Assembly: GCA_023853785.1 (NCBI GenBank)
Contig: JAJIRX010000714.1
Location: 121,977 to 185,976, forward strand
Origin: Psilocybe azurescens
Taxonomy: Eukaryota; Basidiomycota; Agaricomycetes; Agaricales; Agrocybaceae
DNA length: 64,000 bases
Direction: 5' to 3'
Shown here one piece after another: positions 37,349 through 52,676 of this stretch. Below the pieces are notes generated by a model that saw only the letters and a list, made by a program, of their open reading frames with translations, did not search any database and was not told where the DNA came from. Position numbers and translations under genes: made by a program. Numbering within the stretch: the first letter of the stretch is position 1; each line of letters opens with the position of its first letter.

Positions 37349-37741
37349 ATTGCCATGGACTCTTCTCGTAGTATCACGGACATTATCTGACTCTATCCTC
37401 TGGCGTTTCCTTCGCTTGCTTATTTAACAAAGGATTTCGCGCGTATTACTACCACTTTCATGCATCTATTCTTTTATACCCCACACTTTCCCGAAACTCA
37501 CATTCTTTTAATGAATGGTTCGAATTGCCGTGACCAGTCTCTGAAATGAAATTCTAGACTAAAGTGGGAGCCTTTGTATGGAAGGTGACCTTTGTTCTGG
37601 AAAGCTTTTCGTAAAGGTAAGTAGAGAAAATAACAACCATAATCCGCGGGGTTAACTGCCTATTTTCAGAAACCAAACATCGTTTTTAGTTTGTTTTCCC
37701 ATCTCTTTCACTTGTCCTGAGCCCATCAAAATCTTGTCGGC
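37349..37741. other. Intergenic between deacetylases 1 and 2
   Basis: A 393 bp spacer without coding exons. It is almost the same length as the next spacer (399 bp), in keeping with tandem duplication of a unit containing promoter and gene. Confidence 0.5.
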
Positions 37742-39507
37742 ATGAAATTTCCAAAGCCCGCTTTTCTCTTTGCGCTCCCCGTTCTTGTCGCTGCTCACCG
37801 GGACTCGCACATTCGCGTTCGCCATGATAATATCCACGCTCGCCAAATTACTACTTCTGATGCCTCCGCCGGAGTATTTTCTCCTGCCAATACATTGACT
37901 GGATTAACCTCCACGGATTCGGCGCCAAGTTCTTCGTCTGTCAGTAGCGCCTTGTCTATTTCTAGCGTGTCTGGTTCATCTCCTGGTACAGTAACGGCAA
38001 TGACTCCTATGACCACTTTTCACCTACAATCAACCAACCCAACTGCTGTTCCGTTAATCAGTATCAACTCTCACCAACCCAGCTTAGCTACAAAGTCTTT
38101 GGATTCCACAGCTGTTGCAGGAACTTCGCCGACGTTTTTGTCAGGTGCACCCGCTTTGCCGAATGGTAAGACATCTGGCGTGCAGAGTTAGTATTTTGTG
38201 AATACCTTCCTTTTTCTTCCTTAGCGACCCTTCTGAAACCTTCAAATTATCCCGCCTTGGACAAACTGCCTCTGATTAACTCGCCGGAGGTTCAGAAATG
38301 GATTCAAGAAGTAAAAGATACTGGTATCATCATTCCGGATTTCAGTCCTACCAATCCAGGTTCTTTCTCAATTTATCTATGCGACCCGCGTTTCTCAATC
38401 CATTTTATTAAATTTCACCAGGAGGATGCCCGAATAACTCAGCCGCTGTTTCTGATACTTCACGATGCTGGTGGACCTGCGGCGGTTGCACGCGCTCCAC
38501 TGATATTTCTGATTGTCCCACTGCTTTGGATTGGGGGCTTACCTATGACGATGGCCCTTCGTTTTATACGTCGAATTTACTTTCATATCTGGATCAGGAA
38601 AAGCTCAAGTCAACTTTCTTTGTTGTCGGTTCCCGCGTCATCTCTTTTCCTGCGATCCTCCAAACACAATATATGGGCAAACATCAGATTGCCGTGCATA
38701 CTTGGAGCCACCCTGCTTTAACCACTTTGACAAATGAGCAGATCATTGCTGAGCTCGGCTGGTCAAAGAAAGTTATCAAAGATGTCCTTGGGGTGACACC
38801 AAACATGATGCGACCACCTTTTGGAGACATCGAGTACGTTTTGCTCGCTTTATACCCATGAGTGCCTATTCCATGCCAATGTCATGTAGCGATCGCGTTC
38901 GCGCCATTTCGCTTGCTATGGGCCTCACGCCGGTAATGTGGACGCGAATCAGTCCCTTAGTAACATTTGATACCGATGGTGAGCTTGTACACAATCCTTC
39001 ATTCAAGTACCCGTTGACTTTGACTAGATTTCAACATCCATAGCGGCACTACATCTGCGGAGCAAGTTTTACAGAACTGGGGTAACATACTTTTCAATGT
39101 CACGACCAGAAGCAATGGGTTCATTGTCCTCGAACACGATCTCTTCGAGCAATCCGTGGAAGTCGCCACTGGGTATATCCTTCCCGATGCACTGGCGCAC
39201 AAGCCACCCTTTACCATCCAGCCCGTCATAAGCTGTCTCAAAAGAAGATGACCGATGCATATATCGAGACCAACGATAATGCAACGAATCCGCCTGCGTT
39301 GTCGGCGGCTATTAATGGTTAGTGCCATCTGCACTTTCTAAAAGATTGTCTGATAAAAAAGCAGCTGGATTGGCCAAGGAGACGCAAACCCCTAGTTCCA
39401 ACAAGTCTACCGCAGGTTCTGTCTTGTTTGACGTTGGTAGTCTTTTGTCGCTTGGCTCTGTTGTTGTCGGTCTGGCCATCGGTGGACTGGCCTCCGTTCA
39501 ATTTTGA
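37742..39507 (+). CDS. Chitin deacetylase 2 of tandem cluster (GPI-type)
   Basis: Second CE4 chitin deacetylase, and the only copy of the three whose frame I could follow without a break. It has a signal peptide (MKFPKPAFLFALPVLVAAHR), a Ser-rich linker, LKPSNYPALDKLPLINSPEV, RCWWTCGGCTRSTDISDC, then TYDDGPSFYTSNLLSYLDQE, HTWSHPALTTL, MRPPFGDIDDRVRAIS, the WTRISPLVTFDTD motif and IVLEHDLFEQSVEVATGY. The C-terminus is a Ser/Gly stretch and a hydrophobic tail (SLGSVVVGLAIGGLASVQF). Exons end at intron positions equivalent to those of copy 1, including a phase-2 intron after GDI. Length is about 465 residues. A wall-bound chitosan-forming enzyme is the family role. Confidence 0.94.
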
Positions 39508-39906
39508 TGTTTTTCCCCTTTTGTTTACCCGCATACATTCACTCTTTTTGCATGGTACGCATATAGTATCCATTGTCACCATTAATCCAACTTTTCATCG
39601 AACCTTCTTGATTCCTGGGTCTCCCTATCTTGAGCGTCTATTTTATATATGTTCAAACCTATCAAAGCGGCAAGGGCAATTGTGAGAGTAAACACGTTGA
39701 GTATAAAGAACAAACTGATTGGGTCCGAACCCAGAGTCCCTGATGATCCGACGTCATAAACGGTCCCACCCTACTGCCATACTGCCATGAGATTGATGGT
39801 TGTGTAAGAAATCTATTTTTAGCCGTCTTCTATGATAGGATTATAAAAAGCTAGGTCGTATTCCCGCACTTTTTTTTCGCCCTTGTTTCGTCAACTTTCT
39901 CCCACC
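39508..39906. other. Intergenic between deacetylases 2 and 3
   Basis: A 399 bp spacer with no coding exon; see the spacer between copies 1 and 2 for the size match. Confidence 0.5.
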
Positions 39907-41759
39907 ATGAGGCTTTCCACTAATACGCTCTTTGCTATCCTTCCTGTCCTTGCTGTTGCTCATAGTGATCATCACCTTCATGCTCGCAACCACCTTCATG
40001 CTCGTCAAGTTCCAGGGGTGCACCTCCGCCTCCGCCCGGTACCGGTGCTGGCAATACTGTAGCGAGCGCTGCAGGGAGCACTGCTAGCCAGGCAGCTAGT
40101 GTTCCTCCTGCCTCTCATTCTGGTACAACTGCCGCTGCCAACACTTCCAGCGCCTCTGCTGCGTCCACCCCTGCTGTGTCCACCCCAGTCGGTTCCGTTA
40201 CCACTACACCCGTGGCTCCCACCTCATCGACGCCAATTACGTCCTTCACCTTCCAACTGGCAGGCACAAACCCGACAGCAGTTCCATTGTCGGCCATCAT
40301 TCCAGGCCAAGTCAGCTCTGCAACGAGAGCTTTGCCCTCCACCGCGGTTGCAGGATCTGTGCCTTCCTTCTTGTCGAATGCTCCTCCTTTGCCGACCAGT
40401 AAGTCCCCTTCGCTGCTCGTTCTTTCTCAGGAGATTTATAACACGCCCCTTAGTAACGGGCCTTGTTGCTTCTAATTATCCGCCACCTGATCGCCCAGCA
40501 CCAACGGATTCACCAGAAGTTCAGCAGTGGATCCAGGAAGTCAAGGATACAGGTATCGTTATCCCGGACTTTTCGACGACAAATGGAAGTAAGTTTATTT
40601 CATGTTCTATTTTTAGAACAAACTCAACATTCTTACAATTTTACAGCTGGTGGATGCCCTAATAACACGGCTGCCGCTAATGACCCCTCGCGATGCTGGT
40701 GGACATGCGGCGGATGTACACGCTCCACTGATATCACAGACTGCCCTACTGCTATGGACTGGGGTTTGACTTACGATGACGGCCCTGCATTCTACACACC
40801 CAACTTGCTTGAATATCTTGATCAGGAGCAGCTCAAAGCCGACATTTTTCGTCGTCGGTTCCCGAGTCTTCTACAATTGGAATATGCTCCAGAGTCAATA
40901 CATGGGCCAACATCAGATTGCAGTACATACCTGGAGTCATTTCCCATTGACTTCTTTGACAAACGAACAAGTCATTGCCGAACTTGGGTGGTCAAAAAGA
41001 TCATCAAGGACGTTCTCGGTGTCACTCCCAACATGATGCGACCCCCTTACGGAGATATTGAGTTAGTCTGAAACCTCCTTAATTGCCCTTGCACGCCTGA
41101 CCTAACATGTTTATTCAGCGACCGTGTTCGGGCAATTTCTTTGGCTATGGGCCTTACTCCCGTGATGTGGACTCGCATCAGCCCTCTTGCTACTTTCGAC
41201 ACGGATGGTGAGCAGCCGCATAATTGTATTGTCGTGTTCTGTTAATAACATAGCAATTCAGACTTCAATATCGCCAACGGTCAAACTTCAGTGCAGCAGG
41301 TTCTGCAGAACTGGGAGAACATCATTGCAAATGCTACAACCAAGAAACAGCGGTTTCATCGTTCTTGAGCACGATCTCTTCGAGCAGTCTGTTGAAGTTG
41401 CCACCGGATATATTCTGCCAGATGCTCTAGGCCACAAGAACCCACCTTTCAAGATTCAACCCGTCATTCAGTGCCTAAACAAGGATCTCACTGATGCGTA
41501 CATCGAGACCAACAATAACAGCACTAACCCACCTCCATTTGCGGCCGCTGTCTCGGGTTAGTACTTACGGCTTAAAAATTTCTTCGCTTGCCATTCTAAC
41601 TTAAACATGGGTTAATTATAGCTGGTGTGGTTTCTGTGACTGGAACAGCTGCTGGAGCCAAGTCAACTGGCAAGAGTGCTGCAGTCTCCGCGCAAACCAC
41701 GGCAGGCGGTCTTGTCGCTCGCCGGCCTCGTCCTCGGTGGATTTTTGTCAGTGCGCTAA
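39907..41759 (+). CDS. Chitin deacetylase 3 of tandem cluster (GPI-type, several frame breaks)
   Basis: Third CE4 deacetylase. Signal peptide MRLSTNTLFAILPVLAVAH, His-rich HHLHARNHLHARQ, then a Pro-rich linker reached only after a frame break at G4 40015-40018. The domain reads RCWWTCGGCTRSTDITDC, TYDDGPAFYTPNLLEYLDQE, HTWSHFPLTSLTNEQV, MRPPYGDIDDRVRAIS and IVLEHDLFEQSVEVATGY. Breaks at 40837-40840 (extra base) and A5 40994-40998 (missing A) compensate each other; others are at 41345-41347 and near 41710. After the last, the tail becomes hydrophobic (SLAGLVLGGFLSV) with stop at 41759, restoring a GPI-like signal. The many breaks could mark a pseudogene, but all motifs are intact and similar breaks affect genes throughout the window. 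Confidence 0.87.
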
Positions 41760-42908
41760 GTCAAGGATCAACACAGGAGAAAAAATGCGTCTTGCTTTTC
41801 TTGGACAATCAGAATCGGACACATTTCTTCGTGCTTCATGACTCAAGGTCGCTTCTAGTACCACTCTAGAAGAAACGGCCGCCGTTGTATGCTGTCATTA
41901 CGTATGGAAGGTTTTGCTGTGCTAGACTTACTTATACCCTCCACCCTTATTACCCTCTACGCCCCGTCAGCACAACTTATTAATGTATCTACGAGCTATC
42001 TTTTATCACCGCATTCATTGTCAAATTCCACTCTTTTTAGTTGCCTTTTGGCTGTCATGGATTCATGTGCCTGACACCTCTTCGTCTTCTGCAATAAAAT
42101 TTGGACTGTTCAATCTAATTTACTTACATAAATTTATTAAGTGCTTCTGCCTTCTTTCAAAGCTTGCTCGATGTAATTTGGCAACTTCAAAGCTGGACCG
42201 ATCAATCCGCGATATACCTACGTATACATGTCCAATACCATCAACATGCAACCTCGGTAAATTTTATTGACGTACGTGTAATTCTCCATATTAAGCTACC
42301 ATTCCCAGTACTACTGAGTAAAGGCTGCTCACAATTAGATGGATGTATATTCGGTGTCTCATTGAAGACTGATATACTCTTTGTATGTACAAGCAACCAT
42401 GTATGCAGGCGCACATGCGTATTAATGCAATTCGAGAAGGCGGTGGAGAACTATAAGAAGGAAATAGCGTCCGCGTAGAGAGGGAAGACTAGTATAACGA
42501 CGGGAGAAGAGACCATTAAAAGTTGACCACGGAGACGGCCTCGTATTATAGAAAAGGTGGGTAAACGCCTGGAAAGAGAAATCTACGGGTATGTGGATAA
42601 TCAGGATGTGTGGAACCAAAGAAAAATAACACGACAGAGAATATAAAAAACGCCAAGAACCCAAAACGAAAACATAAAGAGAAGAATAAAGTACGAGAAG
42701 AGAACCATGAGGAGTAGGAGTACGGTACCGAGAGTGCAGGCGAGAGCAAGAGGAGATGAAGGAGATCTATGGGTGTCTAGGTGGATGCGGTTCTGAGCGT
42801 GAGCGTTATGTAGTGAGCAAGAACGAGAGTTGGGAATGTGTGCAGATGATGAGTAAACAAGTAAATAGTACGGTCATCCCGAAAGAAGCGACCATCCGGG
42901 GTGGCTAT
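41760..42908. other. Convergent intergenic region, deacetylase 3 to SRPK
   Basis: About 1.15 kb between two 3' ends. Short ORFs only, none with a motif. No RNA gene was recognised. Confidence 0.45.
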
Positions 42909-46212
<3,304 letters not shown>

Positions 46213-48126
46213 CTATTGGATGGGGGAAGAGAGGAAGGAGGAGACGGAGAGACGGAGGGAGGGAGGAGGAGAAGAAGAGCGGGTTAACACTACAGCCAAG
46301 GTGGCATATCTCGGTTCAATTGCCGGTTAGGGCACCTGTCACAGCTTAGTCACACCTGTTCCTCCACCTGCTATACTAATACTAGTCGAGTCCTGTCTCT
46401 TAGTTAGCAATATCATGTCCTCCTCCCCGCCTTTGCAAGTCAATTTCGCGCTACAAACTTTGTTCATGTAAATTTTCTTCGAATCGTTCCCCGCCCCGCC
46501 GATGCGGCTATAGCTTCTCAGCCCTCAGCCTACACTTTGTCCCGGAATTTTGCTAGAATTTTGCATTATCGTTGCGCTCGGGGGATTTAGTTCATACTAT
46601 GGCAGCTCAGAAGCCAATTTCAGCTGCATACTATGAAAACGGTTATGATCCATCGGAGGTCCATTTCCGTGACCGGACACTACTGAAATGCATGTTCGTG
46701 AGCGAAGTAGGTACCTCCATCAAGAACCGCGAATCCAACTCTGCTGTTGACTTGACTATCATTACTCCTCCGATTCTCTGTACCGCTTTTCCGCCAACTG
46801 GCGGGATATAGTAACTGCTCGTTGCGTTCTGGAGGAAAAATGTGTCACTTCAAAAGTAGATCGTCATCAGCCACCTTGTTTCTGGGTAATAATTAAGGAT
46901 GTACGGTTTTGTCGGGGAGTGGAGATCAAAGTCTTCTACGAACTTTCTTATAATTTGTCACTGGTAGAGTGCTCCATATTCTTTTGATGTCCCAACAAAT
47001 TTGCCGGATTGAAGTCATGTAATTGCCCTGAGCAAGAAGGAAGAAAGTATAGCACTCAATCAAGAAAGTTATAAAGCACGTCGTCGTGATCACGTCGTCA
47101 ACAACCTTTTTCATGCTCCAAATAACTTCACCTTGACTTCTCTCGGGATATCTAGCACTATATTGCGCTGAACTATTTCTGCAACTTTCCCAGTCAATTA
47201 GAGCTATCACATTGAGAGACAGGTCAGTAGACCAGCAATGGCATTCAATCTTGGTGCAGGCTACTTACATGAAAAGGGGTTGGCATGACTTGAGGGATCA
47301 CACCTTCCTCGACGACTCGTCACTTCCACTGTGGAAGTTCTACGACGCGTTGGGATCTACGATATCATACCTTTACAATGTCCTCTCTCTCAACGGTAGC
47401 ACACTTCGAGCAGGAATACGCTAATGATGTGATTCCTCCTAACACAAAAGATTTGGTGACCATGAGGCCCATCAGCGAATACGCTCTATGATTGCTTCGT
47501 GATTGGGAGGAGATTAGCCTCTTAGCACGATTGTGGAGTGTCGAGTTTTGTTTCCGACATGCTTTCCGGGTTTATTCCAGGTGATTCTGACAGTCCATGC
47601 CATACTGGTTTATTTCTAATACGGGCGTTGAAGGACGCAGTGGCCGGGCACAATGAAGATATTTATGCCAAGCGATATGTTGCATAATCGGCCCGCGACA
47701 AAGAGACGCAATCTGAAATACCCCGCTCTGCCATCATCGGATTCATACCTAAGTATCCTACCATCTCCCCCTAATTTCAACCAACCGAGGTCTCAAGAGT
47801 TAAACACCTTCTTGGACCTCAATCAAATAATTTGTTTAGAAAACCCTCTCCTAAACTGTGTTCTTCGAGGGCTGGACCTCTCATCGCATCAACCAAGTAT
47901 TCTAATTGGGAGACCTTACATACTTCGAGGATTCGCGTTATCAAACTCTTCCCAGCTCCGTTGCATACTTTTGCCACCAGGTGGAACGTGGCGGCAATTC
48001 ATCAAAGCGAACCCCATTGATATATTTTATACTTTGGCACATCAATAGGGTGGAAGGATATATCATTAACTCATATAATTCGGACATACACCAAACTATC
48101 AGGCCATATATCATATCTCAAACAAC
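46213..48126. other. Unassigned 1.9 kb stretch between two kinase genes
   Basis: This region lies between the divergent starts of the SRPK and OSR1-type genes. An ORF from ATG 46599 (about 70 codons, MAAQKPISAAYYENGYDPSE) and one at 47653-48048 (131 codons) look composition-wise like possible coding DNA. Neither has a motif I recognise or a convincing continuation. A short lineage-specific gene is possible but not supported. Confidence 0.35.
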
Positions 48127-50410
48127 ATGTCCCTTATGGACGGACTACCCTTGAAAAGCACTGCTTCAGCAGCAAGTGCCCAAGATCATACCATGAAGAA
48201 TGTGGCGCAAAAGTTCATTGGTGCAGTAGAGGACGAGTGGCAATTGTACAGGTACGCCTACTCTCTTGCTCGTTGCACCTTCTTGAGCTTATCTCTTTGC
48301 TAGTGATTGTTCAGCAGACTATACAATTGGTGCGCCTATCGGATTTGGTGCCTCGTCTATTGTCTATGCTGCGATTTATCGGCCCTCGTCCAAAAAATCA
48401 TCTTCTGATAAAGCTTCAAGGGGGGATTCCATGTGCTCTGAAGGTGTTGGACCTGGATTCCTTGCCTCCCAGGTCTTTGCAGCTTTTGCAAAGAGAAACC
48501 ACGCTTATGTCCCTTTCCAAACACCCAAACGTGTTGCGTGTCCGTGGTTCGTGGATGGAAGGCCATAAACTCCATATTGCTCTACGTCTCATGAATAAGG
48601 GAAGCGCCGCCGATGTAATGCGCTATGGATGGCCGGGAGGCATGGAGGAAGACGTTGTGAAATGTATCCTGGCACAAGCTCTCAAAGGATTAAAGCATGT
48701 CATTCTCCTTTACTAAAAATGATAAATAACTAAAGCTCCGTCTCAGCTATCTTCACATAAACGGGTTTATCCACAGGGACGTGAAAGCAGCGAATCTTCT
48801 GATAGACGACGATGGTACCGTTCTATTGGGCGATTTAGGAGTAGCGGCAGATCTTTCCGAAGATACTTCACGAAGTAGCCTCCCTACGCCAAAACCGTAT
48901 TCGGTGACTGCAACCGCCTCACTTCCTCAGGCGAGATCAGCGTCGAACGGGAAACGCGGTGTGAGCCTTCGGTGGCACATCACCCGCGATTCAAAGGCCT
49001 ACAATTGGAAAACGGAAGTCATTTGTTGGAACGGTGTGTGCATATCATGTTTTTTTTCAGAAATACTCCAGAAATACTTAGTGCTATTTATTTCTTTAGC
49101 CTTGCTGGATGGCACCTGAACTAATACAAGGAAAGCAATATGATTCGGCCGCTGACATTTGGAGCTTTGGCATCACTGCACTGGAATTGACTCAAGGACG
49201 ACCGCCGAGGTCGAGGGAATCGCCACAACGAGTCCTGCTCAAAACGTAAATACGTTGGACGTTATTCTCCGATACGTTCTGATGCACTATTCTAGTATCC
49301 AAGAAGATTCTCCAACATTGGACCGTGAAGGCGGCGCGCACAAATATTCCCGCGCCTTCAAGGAAGTAGTCGACAGCTGTCTTGTTAAAGATCCCTCAAA
49401 GCGGTAAGCGTTCAACCGATGTGCAAGGTTCTCTTCGGGTTCTTAAAATACTATCAGTCCGACCGCAGAGGAGCTTTTGCAAACATCTTTTTTAAATCTG
49501 CGAAGAAGCAGTCGTACCTTATCAATACAATTTTAAGTAAGTAGATCGGCTTCGCTGACATTACTGAGCTGACCTATCTAATTTACAGAGGACCTTCCTC
49601 CGCTGGCACAACGACAAGAACGTCATGCCGTTCCATCTTTACTTTCAGCTAATTCTGTGGGATCTTGGGATTTTGCGACGACTGTCAATTCTCCAACAAC
49701 CAGTATCTACAGGAGACATGTCCTAGAGAATTTTGACTTGGGCGAAGATGGTACAATGGAGGAAGAGAGATCATCATCCAGGCGACATAGCAGGCTTGTT
49801 CCGTGGGCGGGAACACATGGTGATCCTATGGTCGATGAAAGACCAGAACCAGATGCAGAATTCATCCCCTCCTCTTCACCAAGTTCCTCCGCATCTAGTG
49901 TGCTGGGTTCGGACATGGGACCTAGTCCAGCCTCGTCGCCACCAGACACATCGGCACCCTCATCATATACAGGCACATCAGAAATTGAACAAAAGTTACA
50001 AGCAGCGTCGGACTCGACCAACGAATCCATGCCTCTCTCTTTCATCGAAGAGCATGAGCATGACCCTACACTCGTCGGGCTGAAGTTGGTGCTACCTGAA
50101 TCTGCTTCGACCCCTCGAGTCAAAAATAACGATATGTTGAATGCCGGTTCTTCGGGACCTACTCTCTGGCACAGACTCAAGAACAATGCCAAGGGCACGT
50201 CATCGCGTTCTGACCTCTCGGATGGCGCCGTCACTCCTCGGAAAGACAAGGACAAAGGGAAGACGAACGGAATCTTTTCAAATGCCAGCAGGGGCCTTTT
50301 ATCACGAGCCTCGAGCCGATCCCTTGTCTCTGGTTTGTTCTGTGATATCTTGAACGAAGCTGAATATCAAAACTGACGCACAAATTCTAGGTTCAAAGGA
50401 GGACAAGTAA
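48127..50410 (+). CDS. Ste20-family kinase of the OSR1/SPAK (FRAY) type
   Basis: Starts [20 protein letters not shown]; the kinase opens [20 protein letters not shown] (glycine loop). [20 protein letters not shown] (catalytic Lys) is followed by [52 protein letters not shown], a Thr-containing activation segment ending [38 protein letters not shown] and [14 protein letters not shown] Ser-rich tail ends RSLVSGSKEDK. One intron (about 48697-48750) is GC-AG (donor AA/GCATGT). Frame breaks fall at G6 48420-48425, within the activation segment near 48950, and at T6 49487-49492. The DLDSLPPRS element matches the OSR1/FRAY signature. A role in osmotic or cytokinesis signalling is only inferred. Length is about 600 residues. 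Confidence 0.88.
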
Positions 50411-50859
50411 CTGGATGTTATCCTTTATATGTGCCTTACTATTTACGAGTTTGCTAATAACGTCACATTTTTGTAAGCTGTATCTTATAGATGCTCTCCT
50501 TTTATATTGTATATTAGTATGACGACTTGCACATGTACACACAATACATACTGTAATCTGTACAAAAATGTTCGAACTAGTGTTGTAATGTGAGTAATCG
50601 TCCAGAAATGCCCCGTAGTAAACGCGCAAAATCTTATAGTCTAAGCTTGAATTGGAGATTGTCTGCAAAATGGTCTAAATTTCAAGCGTCTTGCTTGTGT
50701 AGTAGAATTATCAAGGGATTATGACGCGTAAAGTCAACTTAGGTTGATTTAAGTCACGCCGCGCAGTGCATGATGACATTGATCGCCTGATAACTTGCAC
50801 TCATTTACTTCAACCGTCAACCACCGATTCCTGATTTGAAACATACTCCCTTGCTGATC
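50411..50859. other. Intergenic, OSR1-type kinase to csn6
   Basis: About 449 bp of AT-rich sequence between co-directional genes with no coding exon recognised. Confidence 0.4.
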
Positions 50860-52267
50860 ATGAGCGCGATGGAAACAGACGAAGTTTCTGTGGTTCTACC
50901 ACCTACAACGACATCTGGATTGGCCCTTTCATTGTGAGGAAGATCATTTATCAATGTGAACACGACGTGTGCTTAGTCTCTAGATCAGGCATCCTCTACC
51001 TATATTGAATATATCAGAGCATCTAACAAGGCTGAAGCTTCAAAAGAACAAGTCAGATCCGTTTGGTACGTCGTAAAGTCTTGAGGACGATCTGTTCTTT
51101 GACCATTCGTGCAGTGCTAGGAGCCCTTCTTGGCACACAAAATGGACGCGAGGTTGAAATTGTGAACACCTTTGAACTTGCCGTTGTTGGCGATGATACT
51201 GGACTCGTTGACCATGAGTTTCTGGTTTCGCGGCGCGACCAGTGTACGTCCTTGTTTGAGCCACCATTACGGCCTGAATGACTGACATTATAGTCTAGAC
51301 AAACAAGTGTTTCCATCGCTCGAGTTTATAGGATGGTACACTGTGACGACAAAGCCAACGGCGCATCATATCGCCCTTCATGAGCAGGTAAACAGACTAT
51401 CTTAAGGCTAGATTTATGGTTGTTGATGCCTTGTCCAGTTCACAGGATACTGCTCAACGCCGCTTCTACTGATATTGCAACCTAATCTCGCATTGGCTTC
51501 TAGCTCTAGTGGCGACGTAAATGCCCAGACTCTCCTCTCAAAGCATATGAACCAACAATTGAGCTTAGAGATCGTAAATCTCGGTCTGTATACATTGAGG
51601 TTCCTTACAACGTTGAAACCGGAGAAGCCGAGCGTATTGCTGTGGATTGGACAGCCAGAGGCGGAGGAAGTGGGACAAGCTGTAGGCCCTTTCAGTCTTT
51701 TCTTTCTATGCTCTAAGCATATTTTTAGTGGAGTCGTATTTGCAGACTCAAAGGTCGGCTGTGAAAATGTTGCATGAACGTATCTTGATCCTCATTAAAT
51801 ATGTAACTGATGTCCTTGGAGGTAAATTGGCGACCATTTATTTACTAAACATGCTAATTACCGTGCTAGGCCAAGCCCGCGTTGATCAGAGTATTTTGCG
51901 CTCCTTGTCGGCGCTTCTGGCCTCCTACCTGCATCGGAAAATAAGCATTTCCGAGAAGAGTTTGACACTGTGAGTGTCTTTATCATTGAATGCAATTGAC
52001 GACTCACCTGCATATTCAGGAATACGAAGATGTTCAATTGACGGCGTTCCTTGCATCCTTGACAAAGTCGACAAATATTCTTAACGACGTAGGCGAAATC
52101 TCATCTTCTTATATTTCCATTCTAATGCGGTCATAATCCAGCTCGTCGATAAGCACCTTGTACTGACTGCTGGAAAGGATGAAAGAGGAGGGCCCCGTAG
52201 AAGGATGGGAAGGCAAGGCGCCCTGGGGATTGGGATCGCTTCCATTGACCTGTTTGTATTCATATAA
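50860..52267 (+). CDS. csn6: COP9 signalosome subunit 6 (MPN- domain)
   Basis: Structural MPN-domain subunit of the signalosome, which deneddylates cullins. It reads MSAMETDEVSVVLPP, ALSLHPLPILNISEHLTRLK, FVLGALLGTQNGREVEIVNTFEL, then VDHEFLVSRRDQYKQVFPSL and EFIGWYTVTTKPTAHHIALHEQF. The JAMM metal-binding motif is absent, as expected for CSN6 rather than CSN5. The C-terminal helical part runs SLESYLQTQRSAVKMLHERI and GQARVDQSILRSLSALLAS, then LVDKHLVLTAGKDERGG, ending DLFVFI at 52267. Nine exons; frame breaks near 51533-51537 and 51921-51927, each fixed by one added C. Length is about 330 residues. Confidence 0.9.
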
Positions 52268-52676
52268 TTCTCTTCTCCTGTGTGCTTGACATATAAACTT
52301 TATGTGATTTCGGAAGTACTAAGCGACAGCAGCAAACAAAAAGCTTATGGCCAAATCAGACAATGAACAAGGCTTGCTGCCTGGCATGTATGTGTGCAGC
52401 TCTGCCGACCGCCTTCACTGGCGGGCTCCGTCAGGTCCACTGTGTGCTTTAAAGTTACACATGCAAAATGAAATTGTGTCATTAATTGACTGTCTCTATT
52501 TACAACACCACCACTGCGGGCTTGCTTTCCTCACCTGTCCTCCTAGAGCCACTGCTGCAGGACCTTCACTCCTGTCCTCCTAGTCATGCATTTAAACAAG
52601 GATGTGCTCTACTGCTGGGCTAAGAGGGACATGTTCATAATATATTTTATGGCTATTTTCATGCTCAGGGACTATG
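52268..52676. other. Convergent intergenic region, csn6 to PARG
   Basis: A 409 bp gap between two 3' ends; no motif and no coding exon recognised. Confidence 0.4.

Noticed and set aside
39228..39250. A suspected frame break in chitin deacetylase 2 at CTCAAAAAG
   Set aside because: The run has five A across the line boundary and reads CTC AAA AAG AAG ATG in frame, so this copy is intact.
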